A stretch of 64,000 bases of DNA, taken from the NCBI GenBank assembly GCA_037349105.1, contig JAYJMM010000095.1, forward strand, positions 1,860,001-1,924,000. Direction: 5' to 3'. The notes under the pieces are model-generated. The model did no database searches. It saw only the letters and a program-made list of their open reading frames with translations, and had not been told where the DNA came from. Positions 9,541-19,939 of the stretch are shown one piece after another. Each line of letters starts with the position of its first letter. The first letter of the stretch is position 1. The stretch is from Limnomonas spitsbergensis. Lineage: Eukaryota > Chlorophyta > Chlorophyceae > Chlamydomonadales. The position numbers were made by a program, and so were the translations under genes.

Positions 9541-11675
9541 AAGTTTCCATACATCCTCTTGAGGTCTTTCTTTGAGGAGCACGCGGACAGGACAACCCGA
9601 CGTGCAATGACCGCAGTGAGGAGCCATCGGAACGTGTTCGATGAATGCTGTGCCCTCGTAGACGTCTCTGGGGATGCAGCTGCCTCGACCAGCGACCAGA
9701 CACAAGGTGAACGCACCGCGAATGGGGGCACACCGGCATCAGGACACGTGGACGCACTGACTGAGTTGTTCGAGAAGAAGACAGTCCACAGTCGGCTGCA
9801 GACCGAGTTGGGTCGATTGCTGGACCACCTGGCAGCGGATCGTATCGTTGATGGTGCAAACCTGCAGTCGACCATGCATGCTGTCGATGTAGCGGCCTCT
9901 TCATTGCAGGTGGGGTAAAGGTACAGATAAGATGCTCGGAGCTTAATGTGGCAGCCATGTTCGTCCATGTGGGGCGTGGTGTGTGGGCATAGGGCGAGTT
10001 GCGCAAGCATGAAGTCAGCTGCGCATGGCTATGAAACTCACCACCAAGGAGAGGGCATGGAGCAGTTGGCTTGGATTGTGCATTGATTGTGTCATCCAAA
10101 TTTCAGCATTGGAAAACAGCATGATGCAGACAGTGCAACAGTGCATGGCACACAACCTGCATGGTATGCGTGCGCATGGCTCGCGACCTGTATGGCAAGC
10201 AGATAGACTGATGCATGGTGTCAGGAAGTAGCATGACGCACAGCGTTTATGCAGCAGTGGCATGTGGCGCAGCATTGCTATGTAATGTGACCGTAGGTCT
10301 CTGCCCCATAATATAAGTACGGGTACTTGAAGCAAGATTTGTGTTACAGCGGACCCTGAACAACAGCCCCCAGGTCCTCCCCTAAGTCCCAGCATCTCCC
10401 TTGAGCTGTGCATGCTTTGTTCCTGCTCCTTGATCATGACGACCTGCCTCCCCTCTCTTGTTGCAGCAAGTCGTGGCAGACCGGACTATCTTGGCTGCTC
10501 GCTTGAAGGACCTGAGCCTTAAGCAGACGATCCCTGTGGAGCCTCTCCGCCAGGATCACTTCCGCAGCCTGCTTCTGGAGGCTGCTGCTGCCTGCACAGT
10601 CCTGCCAACAAGGTGAGCTACTGCTTTTGGAGGTTGTTGCAGCATATGCTTAGGAACTTGAAAATAAACTCGAAAATATTATGTATGGTACCTTCAGTAC
10701 CATAAACCTACTTGAGCTTTAAATTGCCTACCCGCAGGTGTGAATGATTCAATTATTTTACTGCTGCACTCTCGCATAACCTCTGACTGAAACCTGGTGA
10801 CAAAGATCGAAATTATTATCCGGGTGGCTGACTGAAACAGAGAGAAAACTTGAAGCTCACCCCAGCACGGCAGCACCCCTTAATGTGCACACATGTAACC
10901 GGCGTGTAAACGCTTCCGTGCTTGGCACCATTTTTACTGCATTACACGCCTCCTCCCTCCATTCCTCTCTGGTGCCCTACAAGGGGTGTCATTAATGCTG
11001 CATGGAGAGGCCTGTTTGTTGGTTTGGGAAGGTTCAACTGCCGGTCCTTCAGAAACCTGGCCCGGCATTATTGTACATGTAAGGTTATGTGCTGCTGAAC
11101 TGGCAGGCAGTTTTATCGAGACACAACAAGTAACTAAGGCAAAGCACCACGCATTCAATCCTCGCAAAATTAGAATGTACCCGTATCCCTCACCCCTTCA
11201 CAATGCTAGTAATGAGGGGGGGCAAAAGACATGCATTATGTGAATTACGAAGTCTTTCTGATGGTATTTTGAAATGTTTGAAACATCCGTCTGATCGAGT
11301 AATTTGTAAAAAACGTATGTCAGGTACTGGAACAAGTGGACATCAACCCTATGCACGGTGCCTTCCACCTCAAAGATTCCAATTCCCAAGATTCAAAATC
11401 AAATCATGTTGAAGATTGAAGCATTTGATCATTCACAGTTTTGGCAATGATTTATTTTGTGATCGTTTCTATCATCTCCCCCCCGCAGGCAGCGTGAGGT
11501 GGCTTGGGCCTCAGGGAGCCTGCATCCCCCCTCCAGCTGGGAGCAGCTGCTGCACACGCTGGTCACGGCCATCGGCGACTGCCACAGCTACCATGGGCAG
11601 CTTGTGGCCCGATCTCATGCGCTTTCAGCTTACGTGAAGGAGCTGCAGCCAACAGATGCGCTGCAGCCTGCGTGA
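9541..11675 (+). CDS. unrecognised helical protein, 3' three exons
   Basis: Three exons join in phase: 9541-9909, 10467-10612 and 11489-11675 (TGA), about 234 residues. The first starts KFPYILLRSFFEEHADRTTR after a TTCCAG acceptor; the middle one reads ADRTILAARLKDLSLKQ; the last ends VKELQPTDALQPA. All are rich in Leu, Ala, Arg and Glu and probably fold as long helices. An ATG-initiated first exon was not found. I recognise no family; coiled-coil subunits of cytoskeletal or trafficking complexes are possible but unsupported. Exon joins are well supported by phase. Intron two carries a LINE-tail variant at 10955-11010. Confidence 0.6.
10955..11010 (+). repeat. LINE 3'-tail remnant, variant form
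   Basis: CTCCCTCCATTCCTCTC is followed by GCCCTACAAGGGGTGTCATT. It is an inverted-orientation sibling of 8615-8670, lying in the last intron of the gene at 9541-11675. Confidence 0.5.
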
Positions 11676-12128
11676 GGGATAAGGCAGGCGGCTGCCTGGC
11701 TGGATACGGGCTGGACACGGGCATGTGTACAAGGTTCCCAGAGTCTCCGGCTCCGTAATGTGGAGGGCGATCATGCACACAAAAAACCATACACCTGGGT
11801 TGATGTTTTGCGGCCAGATGGGGATAAAGAAGCAAGACTTCCGCCATAGTGAGCGGTGGACCAGGCGGGAGGGCACCTGCAAGCTCTGCCAACACAGATC
11901 GGGCACCAGGGCAGCTCCAAAAGCAGTGTGTTTAACTACATTACCCGGGTTTGGAACGGTGCATACCCGGCTTATGTAGGTCAGAGTGTGCTCGGTGGAA
12001 GGGGGGTGCTGCCGGGTCGCAGGGTTCAGGGGGACATCCATTCAACCAACCCTTGGCATGGGTGGTTAAAGCGACTGAAGCAGTACGTACACTGAAGTAG
12101 TATGCGACACGCTTAGGAGTCGTAGTAC

Positions 12129-12455
12129 ATGTGTGCTACCAATTTTCTGTCGTCCAGGAGAAGCCAAGGGGGTGGGGGTCTGGGGGAGGGCAGGCCTTAT
12201 AGGCGGCCCTGCGGATTTCTGCAGTTTTTCCAGGGCTGGCATGGGTGGGAGGCTCTGGCTTTTGTGGAAGATGTGGTCGACCTTGTTGAGAGCTCACGAT
12301 GGGCTGAGGATTAGGACTCCCTTCCCTTTCAAAGCAAGGGTGATTTCATTTCGAGATCTCTCTCTTTCTTTCCTCGTTCAAGATTCCAACCAGACAGTGG
12401 GATGCCATCGCAACCGAGCCTTTTCTGAGCAGGACCCAGGGGTGTTACTGACGAA
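12129..12455 (+). mobile_element. LINE 3' end (C-terminal codons plus tail)
   Basis: A short frame ends GWEALAFVEDVVDLVES, the same C-terminus as the copy at 14.16-14.94 kb (GWEALTFVEDVVPFV). A CT-rich 3' untranslated stretch follows, then the family tail GCCTTTTCTGAGCAGGACCC and AGGGGTGTTA at about 12418-12455. The next bases belong to an opposite-strand LINE piece. Confidence 0.6.
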
Positions 12456-12479
12456 GTATGACCCTTTTCGCACTGCCAC

Positions 12480-13396
12480 CACAGACCCGCAGACCTGTGT
12501 TCGGTGGCAGGGTCCAAAGGGTCTTCCCGGCCAACAACCTCTATCTGCGCCCGCTCAAATAAAGGCAGCGTCCCCTGGCGCTAAGGGTAGAGGTTGTAGT
12601 ACAGCCGCTGCCTGGCGCAGTTTGGGACGGCTGCTCCCCACTCTAGCTCTCCTAAGGCACCTAGCAGTTCACTGCACCATTGCGTTCTCCAGTGGTCTGA
12701 CTGAGCGCGAGCTGCATATCAGCCGGCAGCCGCCATGGCTGCCGCCATGAATGGGCTGTCTTCCTGTGCTACCGCTGCATTGTAGAAGCGAAGCACGTGG
12801 CGCCACCAACCTCGACGTATTGGTTGGATCTGTATCTCCCTCATGACTCCCCAACTGGCGGCGGACGTTGGGAGCCCTGCTGCCTAGCGCTGGTGCTGTA
12901 GTAAGCTGGACTGCAGCTTGTTGTCGAGGTAGTGTTGCGGTCGGAGGTGTCCGGTGGCCCACACCACATCACCGTTGGCTGCAGGCACAGCGTATGCGGC
13001 TGTCAGCCGGATGCGAGTAGGCAAATGATGTCTCAGGCGCACTTAGGCTGCCAAACGGCGGACATGCTTCAGCGCAGCAGCCAGAGGCGCCTCTCTGCCC
13101 TGCATGGCCTTCTTTATGCTACCGCTCTCGTGCTGAATGATACCCAAGAACTTGCATTCATGGACACGCTTCAGCACTGTCCTATCAAGGCTGTACTCGC
13201 AGATATGGGCTGGTCGCCGGCGCTACCCTGCTAAGCGGCTACTGAACTTCAAGATCTCTGTCTTGCTGACGTTGACCTGGAGCTGTTTAGCCGCTGCATA
13301 TTCATGCAGGGCATCTTGTATGCTTTGCTGCCCTGCCGAGCTGCCAGCTAGTGGGGAGAGATCATCCGCATATAACAGGCACCTTAATATGGACAT
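12480..13396 (-). mobile_element. 5'-truncated LINE reverse transcriptase fragment
   Basis: Reading on the minus strand from 13396, the frame opens with LLYADDLSPLAGSSAGQQS and continues to LQVNVSKTEILKFSS. This is the YADD catalytic block and following helix of a non-LTR reverse transcriptase. Frames then break but keep recognisable pieces: KFLGI-like, PAANxxDVV, AASWGVMRE and finally DPATEHRSAGL, in the same order as the copy at 36.53-37.79 kb. Stops and frameshifts show that it is dead. Its 3' end stops near 12480, directly against the plus-strand tail at 12455, so the two pieces were joined by nested insertion or rearrangement. Confidence 0.75.
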
Positions 13397-13837
13397 CAAA
13401 TCTCGTATCCTCGAGCAATTTACATTAATCAACATGACAGAAATCAGAACTTCATATCAAAGGGCTGGCCTTTGAGCCCGCCTCCCGAGTTTCGTGATGC
13501 ATCGTTTCATTGCACCGGTAATGCGGAGGTTTGGATTTGGCTGAGCACCCCTTCAGGGTGGAGCTGCAAGCTGTATGGCAAGAGTAGGAAGGGTGAGAGA
13601 ACAAGAGGGAGGCTTTGCTTTGAGGAGGGAGGCTTTGCTTTGACCATTGCAAGTGCACGGCTGTTGCGCAGCCCGGCTTGCTTGCTTCTCTCTCATGCAA
13701 CACCAAAACATGATGGGCAGACAATCAGATATAGATGCTGAAAAGTTCGACAAAACATATTTCTCTGCCACTGTAAGTTTTTGTCTTCTTTATTTTGTCT
13801 GCTTTCCGGCCTCCCTCTTTCCTTTCGCTCTGAACGG

Positions 13838-13895
13838 GGCAGCTGGGCGTCAGCACAGCTTTTTTGAGGAAGGCCTAGGGGTGTTATGCCATTAA
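13838..13895 (+). repeat. LINE 3' tail
   Basis: GGGGCAGCTGGGCGTCAGCA is followed by CTAGGGGTGTTATGCCATTA, preceded by CT-rich DNA (CTTTCCTTTCGCTCTG). It matches the layout of the consensus tail with several substitutions. Confidence 0.55.
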
Positions 13896-14156
13896 CATGC
13901 ATACTCCTTGCTTGTTTGCTGCATATCTCCCTAAGCTGGGCTTGCAGACTGCCATGCATGCTTGTACTTCTGCTCAAAGCTACGCATGTCTGCCGTTGCG
14001 CTCATTGTGCATGACCATGTGTCACACTTCTGGTCCGCATTTGCCTTTCTGCCTTGCCAATGAATGCCGGTACTCCATCCATCTCCATACTTGTGCGATG
14101 TAACATCTGCCAATCTGCCATGTATCTTGCATTCATTCGACCATGCTTGATTGCCA

Positions 14157-14936
14157 GGTGCTTTTAAGGAGCTGGAGCTAAGATCAGCCATCCCCAAACT
14201 GCGTCAGACAGCAAGTGACCTGCAGCCGCTACCTGTCCCAGAGGTGCTAGCGCTAGTTCATGCAGCGTACGAGCGGGCGCAGCTGGATGCAGCTGGCAGA
14301 GGGGACCCCAGAGATCCTGCCACTGAACACAGGGCTACGGCGGCCTACCGCACCTGGTTTCAGTCTACGGCGGGCGCGACTGGTCCGGCCCCTGGCGCAG
14401 GCCAGGGGCCGCACCAGTCGAAGGGAGTGTGCTTGTGTGCGCACGAACTTCAGGCTGCGGCTCGGCGCCGTCAGCACGGCTCACACTCGAGGACGGCGCA
14501 GCGGTCAGCAGCGTGACGGACGGTGCTGCCAACGGTGTTGGGCAAGGGGAGATGGCGAGCATGTGGAGGATGCGCTGCATGTGTGCTTCCAGTGCCCTAG
14601 CGTGAAGGAGAGGCTTTGGGAGAGCGGTTGGGCAGCCCCCTAGAGGGCGCCAAAGACTTTCAACAGTTGTACCGGGGCAGGCTTGGATGGGAGGCTCTGA
14701 CTTTTGTTGAGGACGTTGTACCCTTTGTTTAGGCCTAGTTGTGTTGCTTTTCTTTGCCTTCTTAGGGAACAGGCTTGAGAGGGGCAGAGATACTTCGGGC
14801 TGCCATTTCCTTTGGTGGGTATATTTCTTTCTCCTTTGTGTTCCTCTCCTTCTTTCCCTCTTACCTTGAGTTTGTTTTCTTCCCGCGCGGCCGAGCCTTT
14901 TTTCAACAGGGCCCAGAGGTGTAATGTCATTGACAT
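14157..14936 (+). mobile_element. LINE C-terminal fragment with zinc-knuckle-like motif and tail
   Basis: The broken plus frames read VLALVHAAYERAQLDAAGRG, DPRDPATEHRATAAYRT, an RLRLGAVSTAHTRGRRSG stretch, then CCQRCWARGDGEHVEDALHV and CFQCPSVKERLW. The last part has the C-x2-C...H...C spacing common at the C-terminus of non-LTR retrotransposon proteins. It ends GWEALTFVEDVVPFV. A CT-rich 3' untranslated region and the tail GGGCCCAGAGGTGTAATGTC close the element near 14936. Frame changes show that it is inactive. Confidence 0.7.
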
Positions 14937-14994
14937 TTCTGGACATCTAACCTCTTATCCTCAAGCAACATCTTCAGCTGAAGGGAGCGGTGAA

Positions 14995-15345
14995 CTATGC
15001 TGGAACTAAAAAAGTGTCTCGACTAAAAAGTAAGAAAGTGAACGAACAAAGGTAAAAGTGTATGCAGTCCTCGTTTTCTTGTAACTTAACCCTTATCGCC
15101 CCAAGGGACAGGCCAACAGCCTCCTCAACCACCTTCCACCCGTTCGCCAATTCAGCTACGGCTCGCTTAACCTGTTCCGGTTCTAAAACTGTTACGGTCT
15201 TCCGAGCTGTATAAGTGTGGAGCCCCTCCTGTGTGAATTTTAGGCTCACGATCGACTCAGCAGCCACAAACCATGGATGATCAGGTGACAACAACGAAAC
15301 GTTGAGTGCCAAGCCTAATTCAGCAGCTCTTTCGAGGCTACACAG
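14995..15345 (-). other. unrecognised open frame
   Basis: An open minus-strand frame of about 115 codons reads LALNVSLLSPDHPWFVAAES, later VLEPEQVKRAVAELANGWKV and VEEAVGLSLGAIRVKLQE. The composition is protein-like, but there is no ATG at the start and no splice partner was found. It could be an exon or a transposon relic. Confidence 0.3.
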
Positions 15346-15894
15346 AGTAAAGACGAGGCATCCGATGACCGGAAATCCTTGAACCCCGTTCTCTCGGCCT
15401 AGGGCTTGAATGGTTTTACTGTTTTACCGTATCTAATATCACGCTGTCAGTTAAATCTGGCCTGCAAATTACACCGTAAAAGAAAACCGTAATTACACCG
15501 CCACCGTAAATTGCCCAACACCGTAACCACCATAAGGGAAACAAAGCTTCGTAAGTTGCCTTCAATTTTTGAAAATTTATGAACAACGGTGAATGTAACA
15601 GTTTATCTTGTACTGTATATGGAAGATGCATGTCCTGCCCAATATGCAGTCGCGATATCACCAAAGAGCTTGTCTTGGGATTACTGCAAGCACTTCAAGA
15701 TATGCACCCTGCCCCCCGACCAGCCCAGCAAAACAAAAATGAAAAACATGTGCAAGACTTGCATCAATTATGATGCATTCCTGCTAGGGTTTCTCTAGGG
15801 CAGGGCTGGCCGCTACATGGCCGCCACAGAGTTCCTTATTGCTCTTATGCTCGGACCGATTTGTTCCATCCTGAGGGGTATACGTATCACCCAA

Positions 15895-18800
15895 TCAAAG
15901 CACCAGCACACGGCGCTTCTTCGGCGGCACGCCACGCTCATCGCCACCACTGCTGGGGGACATAGACCTCGACTCTATCCGGGCAGCCCCAGAGCCAGCC
16001 AGCAGCTCACATGTAGATGGACCAGATGCAGCCGCGGTGCTTCCGAGGACCGTCTCAACCGGCCCACTGCCTTCAGCTGACGCGGGGTGTGACCATGCCA
16101 ACCTTGCACCCTCCTCCGTCCCCGGCGAGCGCTCTCTGCCATTGGACATCTGCGGCACTGGCCCTGGGAACTGCGCCAAGAGTGACATATTACAGGTAGG
16201 AGGGCCCCGGGAGGCGGCGATGAAGGCCCTGCCGCCGTTGCAAGCCCTCGCAGCAACCTCAGCGTTGGCAGCGCCCACACTGTGTTCCGGCTTGGCGAGC
16301 AGCAGCTGCGTCTGCATCTGCTCTCCACCGCAGTGCATCTGCTGCGACAATGGGGGGTTGCTGCTGGTGGTAGTGGCAGCGGGGTCCACATACTTGAGGC
16401 CGAGCCGGTCTGCTAGGTTGTTGAGCTGGGGGGAGTGGCGGGTGGCAGAAAGACCCTGCGCAGGAAAAAGAGAATGATCTTGAGTGGTCAAGAGCAGTGA
16501 CGAAATAGGGAAATGTCCGGGATTTTAGGGTTCATGAACGTAGGAATATAAAGCTTTGGGTCGTAAGAAGCAGGCAGTCAGCTCACAGGTTCAACCTATC
16601 TACCACCAGTTTTGCATCGTAGTTGTTCATTCGGCCGGTAGTTCATTCAGATCGGTAGCTCATTTGGCCGTGACTCGGCTACACGTCACCTACACTCAAA
16701 CCTCTGTCCTGAGGCCTCAGGTGTCGCCAGCCTCACAAGTAAGTTTACCCACAGCAACCGGCATGGTTGCCTGCTCGCATGATTGTCAGAGGGGGGGGCG
16801 CCCTGTGGAAATCAGCTTTTACATTGCTCTTCTATCACTGTAATTCTTGCACATTCATAAGGTCACTTAGAGACCTGGAGATCCAGACACCGCTGTCCAG
16901 TGATATTCTTGTTGGCGATTAATCGACATGGGGCGATTATTAGAGCGATTAAATATTAATTAAAAAGGACAAATTTGACTCGCTGATCGGCAAAATCACA
17001 TTTCCACACTTTCCCCACTGGAAATTTCACTTTTCCACACCTGTGCGAATTTTAAATAATTCCGAATTATGAAAAGAAGATCACTGCCGCTGTCATAGTG
17101 TCATGCTTGACACCTTTACACATGCTACCGTATACCAAGGTTTGTGATTGAAGTTATGTTTTATTAGGCAGCATGAAGGGCAGCTGTTCAAAGCCTCTCA
17201 CCTGCTGCTGCTGCAGCTGCTGCACAGCAAGAATTGCAGTTGTCTGCCGCAGCTGCTCCTCCCGAAGCGCAGCCAGCGCCACTTCATGCTGTTGCTCCAG
17301 TTTCATTTGCAGCTGCGTCTGCTCTTGGTGGTGCTGCATGAGAAGCTGATGTTGCTGCAGCTGCTGCAGTGTGCTGGCCAGCTGCTGCTGCTGTTGTTGA
17401 CTTTGCTGCTGCTGCTGCTGTTGATCATGCAGGGGAAGCTGGTTATAGTGGTGCTGGTACTGGCCTGGAAGCGAGGGCAATGCAGCCATGTGCCCGGTGC
17501 CACTGCCGCCCATGTGCCCGCTGCCACCTGTTAGTGAATGGAGGTTCTGAGTCGGCGCAAGCTGGAAGCCAGCATCAGCCCCTTGCATCCTGCCTGACGA
17601 GGCGCTGGGCATGCCACGGTGCTGAAGGGACGGCGGGTCAGCGAGGATGCTGTTATCACCACCGCCGTCGCCGCCGCTGCCAGCCAGCCCCGAGGCGGGC
17701 AGGCTGCGGTTGCGTGCTGCTGCCAGAGCCGCCTCCAGGTCTATGACACTGGTCTTGAGCTTGTCGATGAATTTGAGGACCTCCTCGAGGAAGCTGGCTG
17801 TGTTGGATCGCTCCGTATGAGGCACCATCTTGCGGAGCAGGTCAAGTCTGGAGCAGATCGTGACAGGGAAGGGGAAATATTGGGACCGGGGAGGAGGGTG
17901 TATTGGGGGATCCAAATGGGTGTAAAAGGAGGGGGGTGAATTAGGGTCTGAATAGGGACTCTTTGCTGGCGCGCACAGCTAGTCCAACCTGACAAATCAT
18001 GGTGGCAAAGAGGGGGGGCAGGGCAGGATAGGGGGGCAGATAATATTAGTACTTGACGATACGCCCTAGACCAAGGATTCAGAATATGAAGGCCACCTCA
18101 CTGGGTAGGCTGGAGGGTGGGCGGAGGCTCCATACATCATGTGCACTAGGTAGACTGGGGGGGTGGAGGGGCTCAATACATAAAAGTGCGCTAGATAGAC
18201 TAAGGGTGGGGGCGGAACTATATACATCAAAGTGCGCCAGTGCACTGACAAAGTTAATCCCCCTTCATGCCACTCATCACTGAGGGGCGCAAGTCCATCT
18301 GATCAGCACATAAACCAGGGCAGCGGAAGCCAGTGACCCATACATTTGTTTGACCATTCCTTTGCCATCCTTCTCCTTCTGTGCAAGCAGCTTGAATGAA
18401 TAAGAACCCGCAAGACACGTGCATAGACTGAGGAAGCCTCCCACACTGGCCGCAGCATGGGACACAGCTACCATGAAATGACATGTACGTTCACCTGACA
18501 TGGCTCCATCCATGCGTCGGGGGGCGTGGTGGGTGGTACTACCCGCAGGTTTGGTGAGTTCTAGAGGTCTGTGCGCGAGGTGCACTACATGCGCTGTGCA
18601 TTCTCCAGAGTTCCCCAGGCCAAATGATGACATGAGGCTTTACTTGCTCGCCTGTGCACAGGTATGGGTGCACTCCCACCCTAGAAAAAAATGTCTCCTC
18701 TGCGGCGACTGATGCATGTTATCCGCCCCCGACCTCGCGTCCAGAATGTTACGTCGCGCGGCGTCCCTGTCCATCTCCTCCGCTTCCCTGCCTTCATCGC

Positions 18801-19348
18801 AGCGTCCTCACCTTTCATTAATGCGCGTGCGTCTCCGCTGCTCAGCTGCCTGGTGCCGGCTTGCATAGGCGGTGCCGCTACGCGCAGAGCCGTCGCCTGA
18901 TCTGCAGGGCAGGCTGTCTTTATCGAGATCCTCGCCTCGCTCCGACATGCTGACCCCGCCGGCGCCTCCGGATCCTGCTCCCCCAGCGGAGTTTGAAGGT
19001 AGGAGATGCGAAGGGAGCCTAGGCATGAGCCCCGCGTCTGCTGCTGCTGCAGCGCGGGTGTGGTGGTGACGAGACAGATGGTGCAGGTGCTCGTGAGCAG
19101 AGGGGGGTGACAACGGCGAGTGCTGTTGATGCTGCTGCTGCGGCTGCTGTAGAAGCTGCTGCTGTAGAAGCTGTAGAGATTTGTGCGAGGCGTCGGGGAA
19201 GAAACTGAGCATCCCGACATCTCGGGCGCTGCTGGCCCCGGGAGCGCTGTTGTTTAAGTGATTGCTCCCACCTCCTAGTGTTATGTTGCCATTGCCCGCG
19301 CCTTGGGAAGGTCCGATGCCAAAGGAATAGGGATGTATTGGGTGGAGA

Positions 19349-19380
<32 letters not shown>

Positions 19381-19497
19381 AGCTGAGCCGGGGTGATTGA
19401 GGGAGAAGCCTAGGGACACATGCATCTGGCGGGCAGCTGCATCGTTCCCCATATCGCCTAAGGCAAAGCTGTTATTTTGCAGAGGGAACCGACTCAT
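15895..19497 (-). CDS. bHLH transcription factor, BIM-like
   Basis: Three exons on the minus strand, 19497-18812, 17847-17202 and 16455-15895 (TGA), join in phase to about 630 residues. The basic region HQAAEQRRRTRINER ends exon 1 at residue ~229. The helix-loop-helix follows at once in exon 2 (LDLLRKMVPHTERS, then NTASFLEEVLKFIDKL). The PHTERxNTASFLEEV wording resembles plant BIM-type bHLH proteins, which bind E-box DNA as dimers. Flanks are Gln- and His-rich: a run of about ten Gln in exon 1 and a long Gln-rich coil in exon 2, coded by CAG-rich DNA. The C-terminus is PPKKRRVLVL, a likely nuclear localisation signal. The ATG at 19497 is the first in its frame, but an upstream exon is possible. 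DNA target and regulation are not visible. Confidence 0.85.
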
Positions 19498-19939
19498 GCC
19501 ACCGTGCCAGGCAGGAGCACGGGAGGGAGTAGAAAATATAGTTGAACACACCAAGCGAGATGTAGAGCGCACGTCAGGTTGAAACCACGACGTGGTCACG
19601 AGGGTATAAGAGAAGCCCACTTGTGACAATTCTAGCCTGATGTTGACCACAATTCGCTACCGACCATACGCTGTCAAACCATGTATGTTCACGTTCCCGT
19701 ATACACGTGGGCAATCACAGTCCCCCAGATCATCTGGTCTCAGCTGTTGCTAAAAAGGCGCTGTACTGCTTTCGACCCCCCCTGTTCGAAACTGCCTGCG
19801 CAGCACGCGATTCGAACAGCCACACCAGTTCCCCGTGGTTAGTCCTCCCCTGTGTGCATCACGGCACCACTGCGCGGCACTGGAAGTTAGCTACTATCCC
19901 TCTTGGTATCCATACCTGACAATAAGATTCCGAAAACGA

